In this document: one piece after another, positions 1-5,797 of the stretch
How positions within the stretch are numbered: position 1 is the first letter of the stretch
How the letters are laid out: every line of letters begins with the position of its first letter
Source of the DNA: JAPKZH01 sp964537875
GTDB taxonomy: Bacteria; Acidobacteriota; Aminicenantia; Aminicenantales; UBA4085
DNA length: 8,718 nucleotides
NCBI GenBank assembly: GCA_964537875.1
Contig: CAZIDN010000115.1
Location: 1 to 8,718, forward strand
Direction of reading: 5' to 3'
Notes under the pieces: model-generated
Told to the model about the DNA's origin: nothing
Databases searched by the model: none
What the model saw: only the letters and a program-made list of their open reading frames with translations
Made by a program: the position numbers and the translations under genes

Positions 1-2139
1 CATGAAGGCGTATTGGAGCGCCGTCTCTTTCAACCTCCGGAACCTCCCCGATGCCCCGCCGTGTCCGGCTTCCATGTTGGTGACGAGCAGAAGGATATTT
101 TTGTCCGTCTTCATCGCCCGCAGCTTGGCCACCCACTTGGCGGGTTCCCAGTACTGGACCTGGGAATCATGCAGGCCCGTCGTCACCAACATGGCCGGGT
201 AAGCCTTGGCCTCGACATTGTCATACGGCGAATAGGACAGCATATAATCGTAATATTCTTTGGTGTTGGGATTCCCCCACTCGTCGTATTCGCTGGTGGT
301 CAGGGGAACGGAGCTGTCGAGCATGGTGGTCACGACATCCACCCAGGGAACGGAGGCGACCACGCCCTTGAAAATATCCGGCCGGATGTTGACCACGGCG
401 CCCATCAGCAGGCCGCCGGCGCTGCCGCCCATGGCGAAGAGCTTTTCGGGCCGCGTGAATTTCTGGGCAATTAAATATTCGGCGCAGGCGATGAAATCCG
501 TGAACGTGTTTTTCTTCTTGAGCAGCTTGCCTTCTTCGTACCACCAGCGCCCCATTTCCTGCCCTCCCCGGATATGGGCGATGGCATAGACGAAACCGCG
601 GTCGAGGAGGCTCAGCCGGGCAGAGCTGAAACCCGGGTCGGAGCTCGCCCCGTAAGACCCGTAGCCGTAGAGCAGGCAAGGACCCTGGCCGTTCTTCTCG
701 AATCCGACCCGGTAGACCAGCGAAATCGGAACCTGGACGCCGTCCTTGGCCACGGCATACAGCCTTTCGGCATGATAATTTTTGGGGTCGAAGCCGCCCA
801 GGACTTCTTCCTGTTTCAAGAGCGTTTTTTGCTTTGACTTCATGTTGTAGTCGAACGTCGAATTGGGCGTGGTCAGAGAGGCATATCTGTATCGCACGAC
901 GTCCGTATCGAATTCGGGATTCATGGCAATCCCGGCCGTGTAGGTCGCCTCTCCGAAATCCAGGTAATGCTCGGACTTGTCGGTCCAGGCGATGATCCGG
1001 AGTTGGGGCAGTCCCATTTTCCGCTCATGGAGGACCAGGAAATTATTGAAGATGGCGAAATCTTCGAGGAGAACGTCCTCCCGGTGGGGTATGACCTCTG
1101 CCCAATTTTCTTTGCCCGTCTTGGCGACAGGCGTCTCTACAAGCTTGAAATTCTTGGCCCGGTCATTGGTCAGGATGAAAAACTTATCTTTGAAATGCTC
1201 GACGTTGTACTTGAGATCTTTTTGGCGGGGCTGGATGACCTTGAATTGACCGTTGGGATTGTTCGCCTCCAGGAATCGGGATTCATCGGATAGAGTGCTG
1301 CCGGAGTCGATGATCAAATATTTTTTGGACCTGGACAGGTAGACTCCGATATCGTAAGTTTCGTCCTTTTCCACGTAGATTTCGGCATCCGTGGAGACGG
1401 GTGTTCCGAGGACGTGCTTCATGATCTTAAACGCGCGCAGGGTCGTATCGTCCTTGACGGTATAGAAGACTGTTTTGTTATCGCTGGCCCAGGCGGCCGA
1501 ACCGGTCGTCGTGGCGATCTCATCCGGCAGGGCCTGCCCCGTGCCGAGGTTCTTGAAGTAAAGCGTGTATTTCCTGCGGCTGACCGTGTCGACGCCATAG
1601 GCCATGAGCTTATTATCAGGGCTGACCGACAAGCCGCCGATCGAAAAGAAGCTTTTCCCCTCGGCCATCAGCGGGCCGTTCAGCATGACCACTTCCGCCG
1701 CCTCGAGTTTTTCCTTTTTCCGGCAGTAAAGGGGATAGTCTTTCCCTTCTTCAAAGCGGGTGTAATAGAAATATCCGTTGTCCTTGTAAGGGACCGACAT
1801 GTCCGTCTGCTTGATCCGCCCCACGATCTCTTTATAAAGAGCGTCCTGGAACGGCTCCGTGTGTTTCATCACGGCCTTTTCATAATCATTTTCCGCCTTC
1901 AAATAATCCAGGACTTTGGGATTCTCCCGCTCCCTCAGCCAGAAGTATTCATCGATGCGTGTTTGGCCGTGGGCCGTCAGCTCTTTTTTTATCTTTTCGG
2001 CGACCGGAGGCTTCGGGCCCGGCTCGGCCTTCTGGGCCGGCCGGCAGCCGATCTGGCCTAAAAAAATGAGCGCGGCAATGAGGACGATAAGAATTCCATG
2101 GCGATACTTGTCCGAGCGGACCCAGCAAAATTTATTCAT
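1..2139 (-). CDS. ptrB: Oligopeptidase B (S9A prolyl oligopeptidase family), lipoprotein-like, C-terminus cut by window edge
   Basis: Serine peptidase that cleaves short peptides after Arg/Lys. Reading the minus strand from the ATG at 2139 gives 713 uninterrupted codons to base 1, with no stop, so the gene continues outside the window; by comparison with E. coli OpdB as I recall it, only about 15-20 residues are missing. Catalytic triad: Ser573 in GGSAGG (codon 421-423), Asp658 in LHDSQV (166-168) and His693 in AGHGG (61-63). The spacings of 85 and 35 residues match E. coli OpdB. The LTTSEYDEWGNP segment has acidic residues 617 (Glu) and 619 (Asp) where OpdB has its P1-Arg specificity glutamates. 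A beta-propeller should occupy roughly residues 115-450. Unusually, residues 16-31 form a hydrophobic signal ending in LGQIGC, suggesting a lipoprotein anchored at Cys32, although Gln at -3 is not canonical. The Shine-Dalgarno GAGGAGG at 2144-2150 fixes the start. It lies downstream of, and co-oriented with, the transporter, but has its own promoter candidate. Confidence 0.95.
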   Translation of the reverse strand, partial: MNKFCWVRSDKYRHGILIVLIAALIFLGQIGCRPAQKAEPGPKPPVAEKIKKELTAHGQTRIDEYFWLRERENPKVLDYLKAENDYEKAVMKHTEPFQDALYKEIVGRIKQTDMSVPYKDNGYFYYTRFEEGKDYPLYCRKKEKLEAAEVVMLNGPLMAEGKSFFSIGGLSVSPDNKLMAYGVDTVSRRKYTLYFKNLGTGQALPDEIATTTGSAAWASDNKTVFYTVKDDTTLRAFKIMKHVLGTPVSTDAEIYVEKDETYDIGVYLSRSKKYLIIDSGSTLSDESRFLEANNPNGQFKVIQPRQKDLKYNVEHFKDKFFILTNDRAKNFKLVETPVAKTGKENWAEVIPHREDVLLEDFAIFNNFLVLHERKMGLPQLRIIAWTDKSEHYLDFGEATYTAGIAMNPEFDTDVVRYRYASLTTPNSTFDYNMKSKQKTLLKQEEVLGGFDPKNYHAERLYAVAKDGVQVPISLVYRVGFEKNGQGPCLLYGYGSYGASSDPGFSSARLSLLDRGFVYAIAHIRGGQEMGRWWYEEGKLLKKKNTFTDFIACAEYLIAQKFTRPEKLFAMGGSAGGLLMGAVVNIRPDIFKGVVASVPWVDVVTTMLDSSVPLTTSEYDEWGNPNTKEYYDYMLSYSPYDNVEAKAYPAMLVTTGLHDSQVQYWEPAKWVAKLRAMKTDKNILLLVTNMEAGHGGASGRFRRLKETALQYAFM

Positions 2140-2162
2140 GAGGCCTCCTCGCTAGATTCATG

Positions 2163-2198
2163 CCTTTTGCTTTTATCACCGGGAAAAGTGAATGTCAA
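2163..2198 (-). promoter_or_regulatory. Sigma-70-like promoter for oligopeptidase B
   Basis: On the minus strand a perfect -35 TTGACA (2198-2193) is followed after 17 bp by TAAAAG (2175-2170, 4/6 to the -10 consensus). The expected transcription start is near 2163, giving a leader of about 24 nt that contains the GAGGAGG ribosome site at 2150-2144. The -35 box lies inside the left copy of the 9-bp direct repeat flanking the adjacent insertion element. Prediction by eye, without experimental support. Confidence 0.5.
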
Positions 2199-2201
2199 AT
2201 C
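2193..2201. repeat. Left 9-bp target-site duplication TGTCAAATC
   Basis: Exact direct copy of 2374-2382, immediately outside the left end of the palindromic element. On the minus strand it reads GATTTGACA and so includes the TTGACA box of the oligopeptidase promoter. Its exact match at the symmetric position outside the inverted repeat is the main evidence for insertion. Confidence 0.6.
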
Positions 2202-2373
2202 GTAAGCATCTTCGTCTGTGTGATTTTCTATCGGTGTGGCAATCGCCCCGGGGCCCCATAGCGGAAGGGGGCCCCGTCGTCTTTTCGACGGGGGGAACCG
2301 ACGGGACTGGTTCCCCAGGGGGTCGGGGGCGATTCCGACACCGATAGAGAATCACAGATTTTGAGATGCTTCT
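2202..2373. mobile_element. MITE-like non-autonomous palindromic insertion element, about 172 bp
   Basis: No credible gene is present. The two ends form a long imperfect inverted repeat: 2204-2249 pairs with 2326-2371, starting AAGCATC at the left and ending GATGCTT at the right. A 28-bp inner block (2222-2249 against 2326-2353) has only three mismatches. Inside are further hairpins: GGGGCCCC at 2250-2257 and 2268-2275; CCCCGTCG/CGACGGGG at 2272-2279 and 2286-2293; and GGGGAACC/GGTTCCCC at 2292-2299 and 2309-2316. The element is bounded on both sides by TGTCAAATC, consistent with a 9-bp target duplication. There is no transposase, so it would be mobilised in trans. It could instead be an intergenic structured repeat or a strong terminator after the transporter gene, whose stop codon is only a few bases away. 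Confidence 0.65.
2254..2276. repeat. Dispersed repeat core, copy 1
   Basis: This 23-bp segment begins CCCCATAGCGGA and ends GGGGGCCCCG. It matches 8502-8524 at 22 of 23 positions, the difference being A to G at 2267. In both places a GGTTCCCC box follows about 30 bp later (2309-2316 here), so the two loci share more than one block in the same order. It forms a hairpin with an ATAGCGG-type loop. Probably a lineage-specific intergenic repeat. Confidence 0.6.
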
Positions 2374-2382
2374 TGTCAAATC
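2374..2382. repeat. Right 9-bp target-site duplication TGTCAAATC
   Basis: Exact direct copy of 2193-2201, immediately outside the right end of the palindromic element and just after the transporter stop codon (2391-2389 on the minus strand). It also carries a TTGACA on the minus strand, now about 180 bp further from the peptidase gene. Confidence 0.6.
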
Positions 2383-2388
2383 CAGCGT

Positions 2389-3744
2389 TTAGGACGCGGG
2401 GACGCCGCGCCGCTTCAAAAGGAGAAGCATGAAGGCCAAGCCGACGGCAAAAAAAACGATGATCACCAGGACGGAATTCCTCATGCTCCCCGTGATCGCC
2501 TCGATGATGCCAAAACTGAACGTGCCGCCGACCGTGGCCAGCTTTTCCATCACGTCATAAAAACTGAAAAAAGACGTATGGTCCTCCGTTGCCGGAAGCA
2601 TCTTGGAATAGGTCGAGCGGGCCAGCGACTGGGACCCTCCCATGACCAGGCCGACGCAGGCCGCCACGGCTATGAATCCTGCGGCATCGCGAATGTAATA
2701 GGCCCCGACACAGATTAAAACCCAGCCGGCCAAGGAGAGGATCAAGGCCCGAATATTTCCCAGCCTGCCCGAGAGGCGGGCGAAGAGCCAGGCCCCCAAC
2801 ATTCCGATGAGCTGGATGACCAGGATGGTGGAGATCAGGATCTCCTCGCTCAGCCGGAGCTGTTTTTCGCCGTATGTGGCGGCCATGAACATGACCGTGA
2901 GCAGGCCCATCATCATAAAGAAAAATCCGGCCAAGAAGATTTTGAGCCGCGGTAATCTCCTGATCTGCCGAAAAACAACCCGCAGCTCCCTGTATCCGCC
3001 GAAAAGAGCGCTCTTCCCCCCCGCTTTGTGGCCGAAGGTGTATTTGGGCAGACAGCGGAACGTGATCTGGGAGAAGCCGATCCACCACAGGCAGACGGAC
3101 AGGAAAGAAAGCTTGGCTGGAAGGAACTTGTCGCTGATACCGAACCAGCCCGGCTTCATGACGACGATCAGGTTCATGACCAGCAGCACGACTCCGCCCA
3201 GATAGCCCATGGCGTAGCCTCGGGCGCTGACCCGGTCCTGGTCCTCGGGCCTGGCGATGACGGGAAGAAAGGAGTTGTAAAAAACGATGCTTCCGCCATA
3301 GCCCACCGTCCCTAAGGCAAAAGCGATGATGCCGAGCTCGACTGTCTTCTTGTCAAAGAAGAACAGGGCGCCGCAGGAGAGAGCGCCGATCCAGGTGAAC
3401 ATCTTCATAAAGGCCTTTCGCCGGCCCGTAAAATCGGCGATCGAGGAAAACAGCGGCGAAAATACAGCTACGAAGAGATAGGCTGCGGCAATGGCCCAGG
3501 AATAGAGCACGGTATTGATGATCGGCAGGCCGAAGAAATCCACCGTGAAATCGTTCCCCGTCCGCGTTATTTGGTTGTAGTAGATCGGGAATATGGCCGA
3601 GGCGATCGTCAGCTGATAGACGGAGTTGGCCCAATCATAGATCACCCAGCCGCGGATGATTCTTTTGTCCCCCTGGGGGATGGCCTGCGATTCTCTTTTT
3701 TGCGCCAAGAATGCCACTCCGAACGCCGATTCGACCGTCTTCAT
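2389..3744 (-). CDS. UMF1/Atg22-like major facilitator superfamily transporter
   Basis: Integral inner-membrane transporter with about 11-12 predicted helices; substrate unknown. Family hallmarks (numbered from the ATG at 3744, 451 residues): GWVIYDWANSVY at 32-43 just before the first helix; ADFTGRRK at 103-110, the MFS loop 2-3 motif; GYAMGYLGG at 176-184; GGSQSLARSTYSKMLP at 369-384. A basic central loop (near RELRVVFRQIRRL, about 252-264) separates the two six-helix halves. The frame stays open to an ATG at 3840 (483 residues), but the extra 32 residues are basic and unlike the family. That start would also lie 16 bp from the divergent sigma-factor start, leaving no promoter room, so 3744 is preferred. 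Neither start has a good Shine-Dalgarno; a TTG at 3708 with GGAG upstream is a further option. The family is named for yeast vacuolar Atg22, which exports amino acids, but that substrate cannot be transferred here. Confidence 0.88.
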   Translation of the reverse strand: MKTVESAFGVAFLAQKRESQAIPQGDKRIIRGWVIYDWANSVYQLTIASAIFPIYYNQITRTGNDFTVDFFGLPIINTVLYSWAIAAAYLFVAVFSPLFSSIADFTGRRKAFMKMFTWIGALSCGALFFFDKKTVELGIIAFALGTVGYGGSIVFYNSFLPVIARPEDQDRVSARGYAMGYLGGVVLLVMNLIVVMKPGWFGISDKFLPAKLSFLSVCLWWIGFSQITFRCLPKYTFGHKAGGKSALFGGYRELRVVFRQIRRLPRLKIFLAGFFFMMMGLLTVMFMAATYGEKQLRLSEEILISTILVIQLIGMLGAWLFARLSGRLGNIRALILSLAGWVLICVGAYYIRDAAGFIAVAACVGLVMGGSQSLARSTYSKMLPATEDHTSFFSFYDVMEKLATVGGTFSFGIIEAITGSMRNSVLVIIVFFAVGLAFMLLLLKRRGVPAS

Positions 3745-3792
3745 TTTTATCTTGATGAGGCCGAAAATCAAGGCTTTTTTTGGTTGTCTCTG

Positions 3793-3816
3793 GGCAAGAA
3801 ATGGAATATTCTTGCC
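3793..3816. promoter_or_regulatory. Perfect 8-8-8 dyad, candidate operator upstream of the sigma operon
   Basis: GGCAAGAA (3793-3800) and TTCTTGCC (3809-3816) are perfect inverted copies separated by 8 bp. The centre contains the GGAATA of the predicted ECF -35 element, so a protein bound here would overlap RNA polymerase. It sits in the gap between the divergent transporter (start 3744) and sigma-factor genes and could control either. It could equally be a transcribed hairpin. No regulator is encoded nearby other than the sigma operon itself. Confidence 0.4.
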
Positions 3817-3830
3817 TCCAGAACGTCTTC
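3803..3830 (+). promoter_or_regulatory. Candidate ECF-type autoregulatory promoter
   Basis: GGAATAT (3803-3809), 15 bp, then GTCTTC (3825-3830). This resembles the RpoE-type pattern GGAACTT-N15/16-GTCTAA, matching 5 of 7 and 4 of 6 positions with correct spacing. A start near 3837 leaves a leader of about 20 nt with GGAG at 3844-3847 before the ATG at 3856. ECF sigma factors commonly transcribe their own operon, so position supports the reading; the match alone is modest. Confidence 0.4.
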
Positions 3831-3855
3831 TGTATGACATGACGGAGCTATGGAT

Positions 3856-4359
3856 ATGACCGCACCGGACGATGGGCGTTTCCGGGAACTTCTAGGTTAC
3901 AAGGAGGACGTATTTCGGGTCTGCTTGGGCTTTTCCCGGAACGTCGCCGACGCCGAAGACCTATGCCAGGACGCCTTCCTCAAAGCGTTTGCCCGGGCCG
4001 GCGATCTCCGCCAGCCTGGCAGCCTGCGGATATGGCTGCTCCGGATCGCCCGGACGACGTGCCTCGATCACAGCCGGCGCATGCGGCGGAATCCGATCGA
4101 CCTTGCCGATGTCGTTCCCGACACCGCCGCCGACCCTCGCACTCCGGAAACCGTATCCGAAGCGCACGAAAGTCTTCGCCGGCTCAAAGAAGCAGTCCAA
4201 AGCCTGCCCAGAAAACAGCGAGAGGTATTCGTCCTCCGTGAATACGGCGGCCAGTCCTATGAGGATTTGTCAAGGATCTTGAAGATTAGGCCGGGCACCG
4301 TCATGTCACGGCTGAACCGGGCTCGCCGGGCGATTACGGCCGCCATGAAGGAGGAATGA
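3856..4359 (+). CDS. ECF-family RNA polymerase sigma factor (sigma-24-like)
   Basis: Small alternative sigma factor of 167 residues with regions 2 and 4 only. Region 2 runs from about residue 8 to 80: YKEDVFRVCLGFSRN, then the core-binding ADAEDLCQDAFLKAFA and the -10-recognising stretch around LRIWLLRIARTTCLDHSRR. A short acidic/Pro-containing linker (about 81-105) follows. Region 4 (about 109-163) has SLPRKQREVFVLREYGG and the helix-turn-helix YEDLSRILKIRPGTVMSRL. An in-frame ATG at 3850 is possible, but GGAG (3844-3847) lies 8 nt before the ATG at 3856 and only 2 nt before 3850, favouring 3856. First gene of a three-gene operon. AAGGAGG in its last codons serves the next gene, which starts one base after the TGA, implying translational coupling. 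The exact ECF group cannot be assigned by eye. Confidence 0.93.
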   Translation: MTAPDDGRFRELLGYKEDVFRVCLGFSRNVADAEDLCQDAFLKAFARAGDLRQPGSLRIWLLRIARTTCLDHSRRMRRNPIDLADVVPDTAADPRTPETVSEAHESLRRLKEAVQSLPRKQREVFVLREYGGQSYEDLSRILKIRPGTVMSRLNRARRAITAAMKEE

Positions 4360-4360
4360 C

Positions 4361-4933
4361 ATGAACGAAAATGACACAGGGAAGCCCCTCCTCGACATGC
4401 CTGAAAAGGTCCGGTTAATCATTCAACTTGAGACCGAGGACGGACTCCGCCGTTTTCGGGCTGGGAATTTCGATTCGCGCCTGCAGGCTGCCGGCCGGAT
4501 CCGGCCGGAGAGAACGAAATTCGCGCCCAGCCTGTTCAGACGGGCATGGATTCCGATTTTCGGCCTTGCCGTCGGCGCAACTGTAATTATATCAGCGGTC
4601 CTGTGGGTCAGCCGAGCCAAATCGCAGTTTCCTGCGGCGAACCTCGGGACTATCGATGCGGCTCTCAATGTCCTGCCCGGTTTCCGGACATTGTCTCTTT
4701 CCCATCAAACGGAAACGGCGGCAAATGAGGGTCTCTCTACGGCCGCCGCTAACATGTCCAGGGCCCTCACCTCCGCGACTCGGAGCGCGGCAGCCTGGGA
4801 AGAAACGTCTGCTCCCCCTGCGGGCAAACTCGTGCCCCGCTACAGCCTCGAACAAAAAATGAAAATCCTGTTTGGCGATAAAACGATAGAGCAAGCGCTC
4901 TCATTATTTAAAGACAAATTCAAGGAGGTTTAA
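4361..4933 (+). CDS. Single-pass membrane protein, probable zinc-less anti-sigma factor
   Basis: A 190-residue protein with an N-terminal charged segment (1-62), one transmembrane helix (about 63-83, IPIFGLAVGATVIISAVLW) and a Ser/Ala/Thr-rich C-terminal part of about 105 residues ending in an amphipathic helix (LEQKMKILFGDK onward). The basic LFRR before the helix suggests N-in topology: about 60 residues in the cytoplasm and the rest in the periplasm. Coupling to the ECF gene (one-base gap, AAGGAGG) and this topology make an anti-sigma role likely by analogy. However, the N-terminal segment has no Cys or His at all, so it is not a canonical zinc-binding (HxxxCxxC) anti-sigma domain. I do not recognise a named family; the segment VRLIIQLETEDGLRRF is the candidate sigma-binding helix. 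Function inferred mainly from context. Confidence 0.8.
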   Translation: MNENDTGKPLLDMPEKVRLIIQLETEDGLRRFRAGNFDSRLQAAGRIRPERTKFAPSLFRRAWIPIFGLAVGATVIISAVLWVSRAKSQFPAANLGTIDAALNVLPGFRTLSLSHQTETAANEGLSTAAANMSRALTSATRSAAAWEETSAPPAGKLVPRYSLEQKMKILFGDKTIEQALSLFKDKFKEV

Positions 4934-4934
4934 C

Positions 4935-5534
4935 ATGACCAGAAAATTGTTGATCGTCGGAGCGATCCTTTTGTCGGCCCTGGGCGGATGGGCCGCCCAA
5001 GAAACGACAAAGCCCGACCGGGAAGGGCAAACGCTGAACCCGCCCGCTGAAACGCCGGTGGTGCAACTGAGGGATTCACCGCAGATCTCGCCCGTGGCCG
5101 GAACGGCCTTGTTGGACTTGTTCCTCGACCACCTGCGCGAGATAGCTCAGAGCGGGAAAGCGGAAGTCCTCGAGCCGCGTCTTCAAGAGATGATGATCGC
5201 TGCCAACAAGGCCCGGGAGGCGAAGACGATCGATCCCGTCTTTTTCCGTCGATTCAATCGGATGCTCGCCGTGACCAAACTTGTGGCCACGCCGGATTCG
5301 AGCGGAGTCTTCGCCCCGGTCATCGAACAGGTGTTGGGTGATTTTGTCCTTGACAAACTCGGCCTTCCGGGCTTTCGCGAAGAGGGAGGGAAAGGGCCGA
5401 AGGCCGTTAACTGGGTCGCCCAAGCCCTTGCCAGTGAAATTATTGACTTGCAGATCTATCTGGATACGCTGGGACAACGACAGGCTTTGCAGAAGAAGAT
5501 TGAGGAGCGGATGGCGGCGCCTCCCAAGAAATAA
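4935..5534 (+). CDS. Secreted helical protein of unknown function, third gene of the ECF operon
   Basis: A 199-residue protein starting MTRKLLIVGAILLSALGGWAA, a classical Sec signal with likely cleavage near residues 20-21, so the mature protein should be periplasmic. The first 25 mature residues are Pro/Thr-rich and probably disordered (TKPDREGQTLNPPAETP). The rest looks mostly alpha-helical: LLDLFLDHLREIAQ, PRLQEMMIAANKAREA, FFRRFNRMLAVTKLV, PVIEQVLGDFVLDKL, LASEIIDLQIYLDTL. There is no Cys and no recognisable catalytic motif. It begins one base after the preceding stop, with AAGGAGG at 4922-4928 inside the end of the upstream gene, so it is surely co-translated. As an operon partner of a sigma/anti-sigma pair it may be a periplasmic sensor or modulator (inference only). 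Confidence 0.8.
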   Translation: MTRKLLIVGAILLSALGGWAAQETTKPDREGQTLNPPAETPVVQLRDSPQISPVAGTALLDLFLDHLREIAQSGKAEVLEPRLQEMMIAANKAREAKTIDPVFFRRFNRMLAVTKLVATPDSSGVFAPVIEQVLGDFVLDKLGLPGFREEGGKGPKAVNWVAQALASEIIDLQIYLDTLGQRQALQKKIEERMAAPPKK

Positions 5535-5557
5535 GTCATATCACACCCCAGCCACCA

Positions 5558-5716
5558 GGAAAAAATTTTCCAATTGCCATAGCCAGTCGGGCCGATGTCC
5601 TTGTGACCGACAACAAACGGAATTTCCAAAGAAAAAAGCATAAAATCAAGGTGATGTCGCCGGCTGAGTTCGTTGTGGAATTCCGATTAGGGACGAATCT
5701 CAAGGGTCTCGGTTAA
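5558..5716 (+). pseudogene. Remnant of a PIN-domain toxin-like protein (C-terminal part only)
   Basis: In the frame ending at the TAA 5714-5716, about 50 residues read like the end of a PIN-family ribonuclease toxin. They include IAIASRADVLVTDNKRNF, resembling the ADxLVTGDxxxF segment that carries the last acidic active-site residues. KIKVMSPAEFVVEF follows, resembling the usual closing strand and helix. There is no start codon with a ribosome site in this frame and no upstream PIN sequence with the first conserved aspartates, and the usual Gly-Asp is Asp-Asn here. No antitoxin gene is adjacent. Best read as a decayed fragment left by a deletion; a chance resemblance cannot be excluded without a profile search. 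Confidence 0.5.
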
Positions 5717-5722
5717 CAAACC

Positions 5723-5756
5723 TTGAAAATTCCATAAATATATGTAAATTGGAATT
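5723..5756 (+). promoter_or_regulatory. AT-rich dyad with weak promoter-like boxes upstream of the radical SAM gene
   Basis: AATTCCA (5728-5734) and TGGAATT (5750-5756) are perfect inverted copies around an AT-rich 15-bp centre. Overlapping them, TTGAAA (5723-5728) and TAAATT (5745-5750) are separated by 16 bp and could serve as -35 and -10, giving a leader of about 40 nt for the gene at 5798. Both box matches are partial. Apart from the PIN remnant, this is the only structure seen in 5535-5797. Confidence 0.3.
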
Positions 5757-5797
5757 ATGGGGTCCAGACTGCTCAGGCCGATTGCTAAAGATTCTAA

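Noticed and set aside
1414..2061. 215-codon plus-strand open frame
   Set aside because: It lies wholly antisense to oligopeptidase B, which has all catalytic motifs; the frame shows no ribosome site or recognisable domain.
2176..2379. Short minus-strand open frame across the palindromic element
   Set aside because: It is composed of inverted-repeat sequence with Pro/Arg/Gly-rich translation and has no Shine-Dalgarno.
2555..3088. 177-codon minus-strand open frame
   Set aside because: Out-of-frame shadow of the transporter; the transporter frame has the family motifs throughout.
5558..5571. GGAAAA/TTTTCC short dyad after the sigma operon as a terminator
   Set aside because: Arms of 6 bp with only 2 bases between cannot form a hairpin with a real loop, and no T-run follows.
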